Positions 33,505 to 45,505 of a DNA stretch of 64,000 nucleotides are shown one piece after another. Within the stretch, counting starts at the first letter, position 1, and each line of letters opens with the position of its first letter. The position numbers were made by a program, and so were the translations under genes. Below the pieces are notes generated by a model. That model did no database searches. It saw nothing but the letters and a program-made list of their open reading frames with translations, and was not told where the DNA came from. Origin of the DNA: CATOSD01 sp965226695 (GTDB taxonomy: Bacteria > Chloroflexota > Dehalococcoidia > Lucifugimonadales > CATOSD01); the NCBI GenBank assembly GCA_965226695.1, contig OZ245405.1, positions 868,001 to 932,000 on the forward strand. Reading direction: 5' to 3'.

Positions 33505-34194
33505 ATGCCTAACAAGATACTCATAATCGAGGACGACCCCGACACCGCGAGACTGGTGGGGCTTTACCTTTCGCGCGACGGCCACCGGGTGCTCACCGCC
33601 TCCGACGGCGTCGACGGAATGCGGCTCGCGCGCGACGCAAGGCCCGACCTCGTCGTGCTGGACCTCATGCTGCCCGGCAAGAGCGGGATGGACATCTGCC
33701 GCGAGCTGCGGGGCGAATCGACCATCCCCATCGTCATGCTTACCGCGCGCGTCGACGAGGCCGACCTGCTCGAAGGGCTCGAGTCCGGCGCGGACGACTA
33801 CGTTACCAAGCCGTTCAGCCCCCGCGTGCTCGCCGCGAGAGTGAACGCGGTGCTGCGCCGCACCGCCGGCGAGGCGCTGGAGCGTGGGCCGGACCGCATA
33901 ACGCACGGCGACGTCGTGCTGGACCTCCAAGGCCGCACGGCGAGCGTGGCGGGCAAGCCGGTGCGGCTCACCCCCACCGAGTTCCGGTTGCTGTCGCTGT
34001 TCATCCGCGAGCCGGGGCGCACCTTCACGCGCGACCAGATCATCGACAGGGTGTTCGGCTACGACTTCGACGGCTACGACAGGACCGTAGACGCACACGT
34101 AGCCAATCTGCGTAAGAGCCTAGGCGCGGGCGGCAAGGGCGCCAAGCACGTGCAGACCGTGTACGGTGTTGGCTACAGGTTCGGCAATGCCTAG
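33505..34194 (+). CDS. OmpR/PhoB-family response regulator
   Basis: 229 aa. The receiver domain has the acidic pocket ED at 9-12, phospho-acceptor D53 in VVLDLMLPG, Thr in LTAR and Lys in VTKPFSP. The C-terminal winged helix contains LTPTEFRLLSLFIREPGRTFTR and VDAHVANLRKSLG, a DNA-recognition element. The kinase gene overlaps its 3' end by 8 bases, so the two are co-translated partners. Confidence 0.95.
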   Translation: MPNKILIIEDDPDTARLVGLYLSRDGHRVLTASDGVDGMRLARDARPDLVVLDLMLPGKSGMDICRELRGESTIPIVMLTARVDEADLLEGLESGADDYVTKPFSPRVLAARVNAVLRRTAGEALERGPDRITHGDVVLDLQGRTASVAGKPVRLTPTEFRLLSLFIREPGRTFTRDQIIDRVFGYDFDGYDRTVDAHVANLRKSLGAGGKGAKHVQTVYGVGYRFGNA

Positions 34195-35590
34195 CTGGCT
34201 GTTCAGCCTCCAGTTCCGGCTCGTGGCTGGCTTCGCGCTTGTGCTCGCGCTCGTCCTGGGCGGCGTCAGCCTGTACATCGGCCAGGCCGCAGGTAGGGAG
34301 GCCGAGCGTCTGGAGGGCCTCAGCGAAAACGCTCGCGCCCTGCGAATAAAGCAGGCGCTGGCGGACTACTACGAACGGAACGACGGCTGGGGCGGCGTTC
34401 AGCCCGTTCTGGACAGGGCCAGCTTCGTGGCGGGGCGCGAGATAGTCGTCGTGGACAAAGACGGCGCGCTCATCGGAGATTCGAGGCTCGACAAGGCTGC
34501 CTACTTCGAGCTGGGCAAACACTTCAAGCCCTACGCGGTGGGCCAGGGCGGCGAGGCGTCTGTGTACGTCGGGCCGCGCAAGAGGGTTCTCAAGGCCCCG
34601 CAGCCGGCCAACCCGCCCGCCGGCCAGCCCGAACACCTGGACCCCGGCGGACTCGAGGAGCCGTCGTGGGCCAGGTTCGCGGAGACCACCAACCGCTCCC
34701 TGCTGTGGGCGGGAGTCGTCGCCGGCTCCGGCGGCCTGCTGCTCGTGTCGCTCATGTCAGGCCGCACCCTGCGGCCGGTGCGCGCGCTCACGTCCGCGGC
34801 GCGGCGCATGGGCGCCGGCGACCTGTCGCAGCGGGTCAGGGCGAGCGGAAGGGACGAGATCGGCGAGCTCGCCCATACCTTCAACAGCATGGCCGACGAC
34901 CTGGAGCGCGCCGAACGCCAGCGCCGCAACCTCGTCGCGGACGTCGCCCACGAGCTGCGAACGCCCCTATCGAACGTGCAGGGCTACGTCGAGGCGCTTC
35001 GCGACGGCGTGCTCGAACCGGACGCGCAGACTCTCGCCACCATCCACCAGCAGGTGCTGTACCTGTCGGAGCTGGTGGAGGACCTGCGCCTTCTCGCCGA
35101 CACCGAGGCGGGTGACTTCTCGTTGCACCGCGAGCCTGGCTCGCTCGCGGAAGCGCTGAGGGCTAGCGTCGAGGGAGTCCGCGCGCGGGCCGACGCCAAG
35201 GGCGTAGCCATCGCGTCGCGCCTGCCTGCCAGCGCGCCCGACGTGACGTTCGACCGCACCCGCATCGAGCAGGTCGTCGGCAACCTGCTCGACAACGCGA
35301 TTCGCCACACACCCGATGGAGGCAGCGTAACGGTGGAGATGTACGTGAGCGCGGCGTCCGCGACGGTCTTGATACGGGACAACGGCGAGGGCATCCCCGC
35401 TGAGACGCTGCCGTTCGTATTCGACCGGTTCTACCGCGTCGACCCCTCCCGCAGCCGCGCCACAGGCGGCGCGGGGCTGGGGTTGACCATCGCCAGGAAG
35501 CTGGTGGAGGCGCACGGCGGCTCGATTCGCGCCGAGAGTGCCGCCGGCGAGGGCGCGACGTTCGTGCTCGAACTGCCGCTCAGCGACTAG
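34187..35590 (+). CDS. Membrane sensor histidine kinase
   Basis: 467 aa from ATG 34187, which overlaps the response-regulator stop. The first membrane helix (LVAGFALVLALVLGGVSLYI) precedes an extracytoplasmic region of about 140 residues, and a second helix (LLWAGVVAGSGGLLLVSLM) leads into HAMP. The phospho-accepting histidine is in DVAHELRTPLSNVQGY; ATP-lid boxes are NLLDNAIRHTPDGG, IRDNGEGIP and GGAGLGLTIARKL. The signal is unknown. It ends with a 4-base convergent overlap with the next gene on the other strand. Confidence 0.95.
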   Translation: MPSWLFSLQFRLVAGFALVLALVLGGVSLYIGQAAGREAERLEGLSENARALRIKQALADYYERNDGWGGVQPVLDRASFVAGREIVVVDKDGALIGDSRLDKAAYFELGKHFKPYAVGQGGEASVYVGPRKRVLKAPQPANPPAGQPEHLDPGGLEEPSWARFAETTNRSLLWAGVVAGSGGLLLVSLMSGRTLRPVRALTSAARRMGAGDLSQRVRASGRDEIGELAHTFNSMADDLERAERQRRNLVADVAHELRTPLSNVQGYVEALRDGVLEPDAQTLATIHQQVLYLSELVEDLRLLADTEAGDFSLHREPGSLAEALRASVEGVRARADAKGVAIASRLPASAPDVTFDRTRIEQVVGNLLDNAIRHTPDGGSVTVEMYVSAASATVLIRDNGEGIPAETLPFVFDRFYRVDPSRSRATGGAGLGLTIARKLVEAHGGSIRAESAAGEGATFVLELPLSD

Positions 35591-36678
35591 CCGTCCGCCG
35601 CGCGCGCCAGCGCCGCCTTCGCCTCGCGGCGGGCAAGCCCTCTGCGACCGCGCCGCAGGTATGCCAGCCGTCCGCGCGCCAGCCTGGTCAGCCGCTCGGA
35701 ATCAGGATGCGGAATGCCCAGGTAGGCCGTCGCCGCGAGACCGGCGAGTCGCCCGCTCTCCAGCGAGACCGCGCCGCTTTCGACCCCTGCCGCGTCGCCG
35801 CACACGTACACACCCGCAATCGCCGCGGCGAGGCGGGCGTCGTGCGCCGGAGTGTCTCCGCCCATCACCGGCAATTGCAGCATGGGCAGGCCCAGGCCGG
35901 CCGCGAGCCGCGTGTCGGGCCGGCGTGCTCCGGCCATACACAGGCAGTCTGCCCGCAACGTGCGCCTCTCGCCGGCTGCGTCCACCGTCACCGCCTCCAC
36001 GCGCTCCGTGCCGTGTACCTCCACAAGCCGCGTCGATGTCAGCAGTTCCACGCCGGCGTCCCGCAGCGGCGCGGCGTTGAACTCGCGGCCCACCACTGAG
36101 GGCGACTCGTCCACCACCGCCACCACCTTGACGCCCGCGTCCAGCAGGTTCGCGGCGATGAGCAGCCCGGCGTTGTCGGAGCCGGCCATCACCACGCGCC
36201 GGCCCGGCCGCACGCCTGCGCGGTTGAGGCCGGCCTGCACGTCCCCGGAAAGCGCCGCGCCCCGCAGCGGCAGGCCGGGCACGTCGAGCCACGACTCCAG
36301 CGAGCCTGTGGCAAGCACAACTGCCCTGGCGCGCAATCGGGCGTCCGCGCCGGGTCCGGAAAGCGCAAGCTCGAAGCCGGACGTTGGCGGGTCGAGCGCG
36401 CGCACGTCCTTCACCTCCACGCCGAGTCGCAGCACGGCGCCCGCGGACTCGGCATCGTCCGCGAGACGCTCGCAGAACTCTACACCGCTCAGTCCGCCGT
36501 AGATGGTAGCCGGGCCCTGCAAGGGCTGCGTCTGCAGCGCGAGCCTGCCGCCCGCCCACTCCGCTGCGTCCAGCAGTTCGACGGCGGCGCCGGCCTCAGC
36601 CGCTGTCGCGGCCGCCAGCAGGCCGCCCGATCCGGCGCCCGCTATCGCGATGTCCACTTCTCGGATGCTGGTTGCCAT
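35587..36678 (-). CDS. FAD-dependent NAD(P)-disulfide-oxidoreductase-like protein
   Basis: 363 aa. FAD Rossmann motif IAGAGSGGLLAAATAAEAGAAVELLD at the N-terminus, an internal nucleotide-binding segment VVMAGSDNAGLLIAANLLDAGV near residue 190, and the ATG..CGDA-type FAD motif VYVCGDAAGVESG near residue 300. It resembles the subunits of opine or sarcosine dehydrogenases and hydrogen-cyanide-synthase-like oxidases. No redox-active CxxC is seen. The substrate is unknown. Confidence 0.83.
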   Translation of the reverse strand: MATSIREVDIAIAGAGSGGLLAAATAAEAGAAVELLDAAEWAGGRLALQTQPLQGPATIYGGLSGVEFCERLADDAESAGAVLRLGVEVKDVRALDPPTSGFELALSGPGADARLRARAVVLATGSLESWLDVPGLPLRGAALSGDVQAGLNRAGVRPGRRVVMAGSDNAGLLIAANLLDAGVKVVAVVDESPSVVGREFNAAPLRDAGVELLTSTRLVEVHGTERVEAVTVDAAGERRTLRADCLCMAGARRPDTRLAAGLGLPMLQLPVMGGDTPAHDARLAAAIAGVYVCGDAAGVESGAVSLESGRLAGLAATAYLGIPHPDSERLTRLARGRLAYLRRGRRGLARREAKAALARAADG

Positions 36679-36719
36679 GCCCACATGTTCACGCCTGCGC
36701 GGGGGCCGGTCAAGCGCTG

Positions 36720-36728
36720 TGCTATACT
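36720..36728 (+). promoter_or_regulatory. Extended -10 promoter element
   Basis: TGCTATACT has a -10 hexamer at 36723-36728 and a TG extension. It lies 30 bases before the GNAT start, giving a short leader. Confidence 0.55.
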
Positions 36729-36757
36729 GGTGCCCACCGCTCAGGCAGGGAGTCTAC

Positions 36758-37243
36758 GTGAACGAAACCGCGATACGGGTGAGGGACGCAGCGCGAGCCG
36801 ACATCCCTCGGCTGTGTGAATTTCAGCAGAACATGGCCCGCGAGACCGAGGGTAAGAGCCTCGATGCGGACGTGCTCGCGGCTGGCATAGGCGCGGTGTT
36901 CGACTCGCCCCCTAAAGGGTTCTACATAGCCGCCGAGGCCGCGGGCGAGGTGGTTGGCAGTCTGCTCGTCACCTACGAGTGGAGCGACTGGCGGGCGGCC
37001 ACCTTCCTGTGGATTCAGAGCGTGTACGTCGATGCCGCGTGGCGCCGCCGGGGCGTGTACCGCGCCCTGCACAACCGCGTGCTCGAGATGGCCGAGGCAA
37101 GCGAGGGCCTGTGCGGCGTTCGCCTTTACGTTGAGCGCACCAACACCGTCGCGCAGGCGACCTACGACAGCCTGGGCATGTCTCGCTCGCACTACGACAT
37201 GTTCGAGATAGACTTCGCGTTTCCCGACGCCCCAGGCTCGTGA
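36758..37243 (+). CDS. GNAT-family N-acetyltransferase
   Basis: 161 aa from a GTG at 36758 with AGGGA upstream. The acetyl-CoA pyrophosphate loop is in SVYVDAAWRRRGVYRALHNRVL (R/Q-x-x-G-x-A/Y region), preceded by AAEAAGEVVGSLLVTYEW, and the C-terminal beta strand motif RLYVERTNTVAQATYDSLGM. It transfers an acetyl group from acetyl-CoA to an unidentified amine. Confidence 0.88.
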   Translation: MNETAIRVRDAARADIPRLCEFQQNMARETEGKSLDADVLAAGIGAVFDSPPKGFYIAAEAAGEVVGSLLVTYEWSDWRAATFLWIQSVYVDAAWRRRGVYRALHNRVLEMAEASEGLCGVRLYVERTNTVAQATYDSLGMSRSHYDMFEIDFAFPDAPGS

Positions 37244-37317
37244 CGGTATGGGCGTCCCCCCAGAACGCCATCTTCCGGCACTGAGATGGCCGAACGACAC
37301 TCGAGGAGCGCAGCGCT

Positions 37318-37734
37318 ATGGATGACAACGTAAAAGACTTCTTGGCCGGCAACCACAACGCGGTCGTTACCACCTTCCGGCGCCGCGGCGCCGCGCAACT
37401 CAGCATCGTGACAGTCGGCGCTTACGGCGGAGGGGCCGCCTTCACGACCACGGAGGGCAGGGCCAAGCTGGCCAACCTCCGGCGCGACCCGCGTTGCTCG
37501 ATTCTGGTGTCCGCGGCAAACTGGTCGAGCTACATTGTGCTGGAGGGCCGCGCCGAGGTGCGGGCCGCCGACAACACCGACGCCGCCGAGTTGCGTGACG
37601 CCCTGCGGGCGGTCTACGTCGCCGCCAGCGGCTCGGAGCATCCCGACTGGGAGGAGTACGACCGCGCCATGCGCGACGACCGCAGGGCGGCCGTCATCGT
37701 CGTGCCCGAGCGCGTCTACGGTGCCGCGCTGTAG
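37318..37734 (+). CDS. PPOX-class (split-barrel) flavin or F420-dependent enzyme
   Basis: 138 aa with GAGGAG upstream. The split-barrel pattern NHNAVVTTFRRRGAAQLSIVTVG, GRAKLANLRRDPRCSILV and YIVLEGRAEV is typical of PPOX-class F420-dependent reductases. Its substrate is not predictable, and cofactor choice (F420 or FMN) cannot be settled from sequence. Confidence 0.85.
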   Translation: MDDNVKDFLAGNHNAVVTTFRRRGAAQLSIVTVGAYGGGAAFTTTEGRAKLANLRRDPRCSILVSAANWSSYIVLEGRAEVRAADNTDAAELRDALRAVYVAASGSEHPDWEEYDRAMRDDRRAAVIVVPERVYGAAL

Positions 37735-37743
37735 ATACCGAAA

Positions 37744-37782
37744 TCCCCTCTCCCTCGAAGGGAGAGGGTTAGGGTGAGGGTG
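37744..37782 (+). repeat. Family A repeat, uninterrupted variant
   Basis: CCCCTCTCCCTCGAAGGGAGAGG then GTTAGGGTGAGGGTG, with no 24-bp insert at the GTTAG junction. Confidence 0.7.
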
Positions 37783-37871
37783 AAACCGCTGTCCGCCTCT
37801 CCCATTAAGACACCGACCCTCCCCAACCATCGGCTCGGTTAAATTCTCTACTCTTCTAAGGAGCACATCCT

Positions 37872-38762
37872 ATGGCTGGAGCTTTCGAAAAGAGGGACCC
37901 TGCGTTCGACCGTATCATCGGCGACAACCCGCGCCTCGACCACCTCGCCACGGGGTTCGGCTTCACCGAGGGCCCCCTCTGGCGCGGCGACCACCTGCTG
38001 TTTTCCGATATTCCCAACAGCCGTATCGTGCGCTACGAACTGGCCGAAGAGGGGCCGCGGGTCGCAACCTTCCGCTACCCCAGCGGCAACTCCAACGGGA
38101 TGACTCTCGACCGAGAGCGGCGGCTGGTGACCTGCGAGCACACCCACCGCCGCGTCACCCGGACGGGCAGCGACGGACGCCTCACCGTGGTGGCCAACAG
38201 GTACGACGGACGGCGTTTCAACAGCCCGAACGACGTCGTGGTCAAGTCCGACGGCAGCGTCTACTTCACCGACCCGCCGTTCGGCTTGGCCGGCCAGGCG
38301 CAGGGCAAGGAGCAAGAGGTCAACGGCGTCTATCGCGTATCGCCGGACGGCTCAGAGGTCGAGCTGGTCGTCTCGGACATGGAGCGCCCGAACGGGTTGG
38401 CGTTCTCCCCCGACGAGCGGCTGCTCTACGTCGATGACTCGGCGCGCCGCCACATCCTGGCGTTCGACGTGGAGAGCGACGGATCGCTGAGCGGAAGCCG
38501 CGTGTTCGCCGTGCTCGAATCCGATGAGGCCGGCGTACCGGACGGCATGAAGCTCGACGTGGAGGGCAACGTCTACTGCACCGGCCCGGGCGGCGTGTGG
38601 GTGCTGGACCCGTCGGCGCGGGTGCTGGGCCGCATCATGCCGCCGGAGATTCCGGCCAACTGCGCCTGGGGCGACTCCGACCTGCGCGGGCTATACCTCA
38701 CGGCGCGCACGGGGCTGTACCGTGTGCGCCTCGCCATCGCCGGCATCAGGGCCGGCGGCTAA
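37872..38762 (+). CDS. SMP-30/gluconolactonase-family lactonase
   Basis: 296 aa with AAGGAG upstream. Six-bladed propeller signatures are visible: the metal glutamate in FTEGPLW, then SNGMTLDRERRL, the asparagine in FNSPNDVVVKSDGSVYFTDPPFG, and the aspartate region NGLAFSPDERLLYVDDS. Members hydrolyse sugar lactones with a bound divalent metal. A role in sugar-acid catabolism fits but is unproven. Confidence 0.9.
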   Translation: MAGAFEKRDPAFDRIIGDNPRLDHLATGFGFTEGPLWRGDHLLFSDIPNSRIVRYELAEEGPRVATFRYPSGNSNGMTLDRERRLVTCEHTHRRVTRTGSDGRLTVVANRYDGRRFNSPNDVVVKSDGSVYFTDPPFGLAGQAQGKEQEVNGVYRVSPDGSEVELVVSDMERPNGLAFSPDERLLYVDDSARRHILAFDVESDGSLSGSRVFAVLESDEAGVPDGMKLDVEGNVYCTGPGGVWVLDPSARVLGRIMPPEIPANCAWGDSDLRGLYLTARTGLYRVRLAIAGIRAGG

Positions 38763-38844
38763 GGCAGGGGTGACCTTGCGCAAGGGCTGTCCGCGAACCG
38801 CCCGAGTTCGCAGCAATCGCGGTCGTATGACGCCAGACCGGCCC

Positions 38845-39609
38845 CTACCTACCCAGTCGGCTGAAGCAGGCGATGCAGGGACAGAGCGAGTCTGTCGTCA
38901 GATGGGCCAACCCATGTACGACGTACTCTTCTCGATCGAACTTCACGGCTATGCGGTCAAAGTCGCCAGTGTGTTTGCCGTGATATCTTCCGTAAATGGC
39001 ATTCGCGCAGAAATCGGCGTATTGGAGTAGGCGGGTATCGCGAGCCGGCGCGAACAGAGGCACGTCCGCAATGTTGCGCAATGACCGCCAACGTGTGCCG
39101 CTTATCCGAAGCCGCTGGGCCAAGGTGCCAATGGCCTTCTGATAATTGGATTCGGCTAGCACTATCAGCCCTCGCTGTTGCTCTCCACCACGTTGCGACG
39201 CACTGCGGTTGGTACGATCTAGGAACAGATCGAATCGGCTTACCAAATCCTCGAAGGCCATTTCGTAGGGGTCTTCACTGCGGATATCCGCGTACTTCTT
39301 TTCAATGGCACACCCAAACAGTATTCCGTGCCGGTTGCGAATAATGTCAAAGACCTTGTTCTTGAGATCAATTCGTTGCTGGTTGGACAACCGATCCCAG
39401 GGCTGTTCGACAGTCTGGCCTTCCCGAACCCTAAGCCGTGCGGCGTGGAAGAATACGCTGCCTGTTTCTTCTGGAAAGTACTCTGCCTGAAGCGGGTCCA
39501 GGTCCTGGCTGAACCAGTGGATTTCTCGCTCGAACACAGCAAGGCCACCTAACACAAAGTAGGTGGCCTCTCGCTGGGTACCTGATTCGTCCAGATAGAG
39601 AATGTACAT
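38845..39609 (-). CDS. DUF3800 domain-containing protein
   Basis: 254 aa from ATG 39609 (MYILYLDESGTQREATYF). The YLDESG motif at the start and LLQYADFCANAIYGRYHG near residue 220 are DUF3800 hallmarks; an RNase H-like fold has been proposed for this family. It is less GC-rich than its neighbours and interrupts an otherwise metabolic region. DUF3800 genes often sit in mobile or defence contexts; its activity is unknown. Confidence 0.85.
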   Translation of the reverse strand: MYILYLDESGTQREATYFVLGGLAVFEREIHWFSQDLDPLQAEYFPEETGSVFFHAARLRVREGQTVEQPWDRLSNQQRIDLKNKVFDIIRNRHGILFGCAIEKKYADIRSEDPYEMAFEDLVSRFDLFLDRTNRSASQRGGEQQRGLIVLAESNYQKAIGTLAQRLRISGTRWRSLRNIADVPLFAPARDTRLLQYADFCANAIYGRYHGKHTGDFDRIAVKFDREEYVVHGLAHLTTDSLCPCIACFSRLGR

Positions 39610-39792
39610 TACCGGCGCAGTCAGCGGGGGGTTGCCCCCCACACGGGCTTAGCTCGCAGCCCTGCCGACTGAGTAAACCTTATGTCGCCGTGAAGGACTT
39701 GTCAATACCTGCATAGCTGGCAACAGCCTAGAATTGGTGCAACCGGCTGAACCAACCCTTCGTTGCGCCACTCCCTTCAACGCCGGCGCCTG

Positions 39793-39975
39793 CTACGGCG
39801 AAGCCCTGAATACGTGAGACACCCTGCTCGACGACAGGTCCGTTTCCGAGAGCTTGCGACCGGCTTCCGTTATGCTCTGGACTTCCGGCAGAATGATGTC
39901 CAACTCCTCGTCCGAAAGAGGAATCAGACCCATCTCGTCTATCATTCTCTTCAGCGTTTCCTTGGTTACAGCCAT
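39793..39975 (-). CDS. Small GatC-like amidase partner (AtzG-type)
   Basis: 60 aa, ATG 39975 preferred because GGAGG lies 6 bases upstream (39978 is also possible). The helical sequence LIPLSDEELDIILPEVQSITEAGRKL and the C-terminal LSSSRVSHVFRASP resemble GatC and the small AtzG subunit, which stabilises its amidase partner. It starts 37 bases after the amidase stop. The assignment rests on length, helicity and position. Confidence 0.7.
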   Translation of the reverse strand: MAVTKETLKRMIDEMGLIPLSDEELDIILPEVQSITEAGRKLSETDLSSSRVSHVFRASP

Positions 39976-40011
39976 CATCTTCCTCCGTGGCCCCTCGGTG
40001 GCTTCGACGGC

Positions 40012-41460
40012 TTAAGCAAGGGCGGCCTCGACCGCCGGCGGCACCGACCGCCCTTGGCCCGCGCTGCGCTCGTAGCGGTGGGCCACCCTGTAAAGAAGGC
40101 TCTCCTCCCACGGCCTGCCGAACAGTTGCAGCCCGATGGGCATTCCCGCGCTCGAGAAGCCGCAGGGTACGGACAGCCCGGGCACGCCAACGAGATTGCC
40201 GGGGCTGGTGTTGCGCCCCATCACCGCGGACGAGCCTTCCAGCGAGTCCACCCTGACCTGCGAGTCGCCCAGCGCGATGGACGTGTCATCGAAGCGCCAC
40301 GCCGGTGCCGGCGTGGTAGGCGTCGCGAGGAAGTCCACCTCGCTCATCACTTCCAGCCACCCCTTCTGGATGAGCCGCCGGGCTTGCTGCGCTCTCACGT
40401 GGTCCCGGGCGAGCACGAACTGGCCGCTGAGCATCCTGTGGCGTTCCTCCGAGCTGAAGTTCTCGCGCGCCTCCCGCAGCTGGTCCTCGTATGCGACGAA
40501 CGAGTTTGCCCTCGACGCCGCCTGGACCAGCGGCAGCAGTTCCATGTGTTTCATCTCGACCGGCCTTGTCTCGACACCGAACTCCTCCAGCACGGCGATT
40601 GCTCGGGAGACGGCCTCGGCCACGTCGGCGTCCAACGGTTCATAGAAGTAGTTCTGCGGTATGCCCATCACAAGGCCGCTGATGTCCCTGCCAAGCGCCC
40701 CCTCGTAGTCGTCCACGGGCACCGGGACGGTGGAGGGGTCCAGCGGCTCGTCACCCGCTATGGCGCGCAGCACGATGGCATTGTCCCGCACGCAGCGCGT
40801 GTGTGGGCCAACGTGGAAGTTCGCGGGATCAACTCCCTCCAGGCAGCCCAGGTTGCTGACCCGCCCGTAGGTGGCCTTCATGCCGACGACGCCGCACACC
40901 GCCGAGGGCTGGCGCACCGAGCCGCCGCCGTCCGTTCCGAGCGACGCGAACGTAACGTGAGCCGCGACGTTGGCGGCCGAGCCGCCGCTGGAACCTCCCG
41001 CGTACCGCTCTGTGTCCCAGGGATTGCGCACTCTGCCGAACCACGGGTTGTCGCTCAGAAAGCCGGCGCCTATCTCGTGCATGTTCTCCTTGCCGAGAAT
41101 CACCGCGCCCGCCGCCCTGATTCGGCTGACCACCGGTGCGTCTTCGTCTGGCACGTAGTCCTCTAGAGCCTTGCTGCCGTCGGTCGTGAGCACGCCCTTT
41201 GTCAGCAGCATGTCCTTCAGTCCGACGGGGATGCCGTGCAATGGCCCAAGCCATTCTCCTCGCATGAGCATGCTCTCCAGCTTCTGCGCCTGGCGCAGGG
41301 CGAGCTCAGGCGTGAGCGTGATGAACGACTTCAGGGTGGGCTGCATTCGCTCGGCGTGGTCAATGGCGGCCCGCGTCAGTTCCACGGGCGACAACTTTCG
41401 GGACTTGACCAGGGGGGCTACCTCGTGGATGTGGTAGGACAGAGGGCCTAGTTCTTTCAT
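40012..41460 (-). CDS. Amidase-signature family hydrolase
   Basis: 482 aa from ATG 41460. The Ser-cisSer-Lys triad is visible: Lys82 in GIPVGLKDM, cis-Ser in YAGGSSGGSAANVA near 158, and nucleophile Ser181 in GTDGGGSVRQPSAVCG. GatA has GTDTGGSIR here, so one residue differs. With the small partner downstream it looks like an AtzE/AtzG-type amidohydrolase and not the GatCAB tRNA enzyme, since no gatB is near. Substrate unknown. Confidence 0.9.
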   Translation of the reverse strand: MKELGPLSYHIHEVAPLVKSRKLSPVELTRAAIDHAERMQPTLKSFITLTPELALRQAQKLESMLMRGEWLGPLHGIPVGLKDMLLTKGVLTTDGSKALEDYVPDEDAPVVSRIRAAGAVILGKENMHEIGAGFLSDNPWFGRVRNPWDTERYAGGSSGGSAANVAAHVTFASLGTDGGGSVRQPSAVCGVVGMKATYGRVSNLGCLEGVDPANFHVGPHTRCVRDNAIVLRAIAGDEPLDPSTVPVPVDDYEGALGRDISGLVMGIPQNYFYEPLDADVAEAVSRAIAVLEEFGVETRPVEMKHMELLPLVQAASRANSFVAYEDQLREARENFSSEERHRMLSGQFVLARDHVRAQQARRLIQKGWLEVMSEVDFLATPTTPAPAWRFDDTSIALGDSQVRVDSLEGSSAVMGRNTSPGNLVGVPGLSVPCGFSSAGMPIGLQLFGRPWEESLLYRVAHRYERSAGQGRSVPPAVEAALA

Positions 41461-41613
41461 GGAGCCATCCTTTCGTCGGCATCTGCGACAGTGGCTGGAA
41501 GTTAGCACTCGCCAGATAGCGTGTCAAACGCCGCCAGCGTCAATAGGCCAAGGCGCCGAGCCTGGAACCGTGTGGCCGAGGTCCACCAGGCCGGTCCCGG
41601 CTGGGCGATTCGG

Positions 41614-41622
41614 TGGTAGAAT
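41614..41622 (+). promoter_or_regulatory. Extended -10 promoter element of uvrA
   Basis: TGGTAGAAT carries a -10-like TAGAAT (41617-41622) with a TG extension, about 63 bases before uvrA. No LexA-type box was recognised. Confidence 0.4.
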
Positions 41623-41684
41623 GTTCTGGCGGGCCGTGGGAGGCGCGGTCCCGTGTAGACCGGGCCGACGGAGGACCATCCACG

Positions 41685-44578
<2,894 letters not shown>

Positions 44579-44582
<4 letters not shown>

Positions 44583-45391
44583 CCTGTCGGTGCGTCACCG
44601 CCGCCGCGCGCCAGGCGGCGCTTGGCCTCCTGCCACAGCCGCTCCTTGTCGTCGAGCGGCAGCGCCTCGAACGCCAGCCCCCGGTCGCGGCACATCCGCT
44701 CCATCAGCTCGAACCGCCGGTAGAATCGCGCGTTCGCCTGCCGCAGCGCGCCCTCCGCGTCGAGATCCAGCCAGCGCCCCGCGTTGACCGCCGCGAACAG
44801 CAGGTCGCCGAACTCGGCCTCGCGCTCGGCGGCGCTTTCGCTCTCCGCGAGCTCCCCCACCTCCTCCGCCACCTTGTCCAGCACGCCGGACAGTTCGTCC
44901 CAGTCGAAGCCCGCGTGGCCGGCGCGCTGCTGCAAAGCCTGGGCGTGGGATAGCGCCGGCATCCCCCTGGGCACGCCGTCCAGTATCGACTCGCCTGCCT
45001 GCCGCCGTTCGCTGCGCTTGATCGCCTGCCAGTTGGCCATCACCTCGTCGGCGTCGCCCGCGTCCGCGTCACCGAACACGTGCGGATGGCGGCGGCGCAG
45101 CTTGTCGATAAGCCCTCCGAACACGTCCTCCGCCGTGAACTCGCCGCGTTCGTGGCCGATCTCCAGTTGGAACAGCACGTGAAGCACGACGTCGCCCAGC
45201 TCCTCCACCATCTTGGAAGCATCGCCCTCTTCTATGGCCTCCACCAGCTCGTAGCACTCCTCCAGGAACTGCGCCTTCAGGTCGTCGCGCGTCTGCTGCC
45301 TGTCCCACGGGCAGCCGTCGGGGCCGCGCAGATGGCGCATAATCGCCGACGCGCCGGCAAAGTCGTGCGTGTAATCGCGGGAGACGCTCAT
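44579..45391 (-). CDS. mazG: Nucleoside triphosphate pyrophosphohydrolase MazG
   Basis: 270 aa from ATG 45391 (GGAGG 5 bases upstream). The first MazG domain has CPWDRQQTRDDLKAQFLEECYELVEAIEE and EELGDVVLHVLFQ, the EExxE-12-ExxD metal site. The second domain begins LDKVAEEVGELAE with EFGDLLFAAVNAGRWL. It hydrolyses noncanonical NTPs and can affect ppGpp-linked survival. The two-domain length fits full MazG. Confidence 0.96.
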
Positions 45392-45505
45392 GTGGACCTC
45401 CGAACCGCTGTTAGCCTGGGGGGAACTTGCCGCAACTCGATCTGCCGCCCCCGCGAAGATGCTACCACAACCGCAACATGCCAAGCGGCGGAACACGCCG
45501 CGTCC

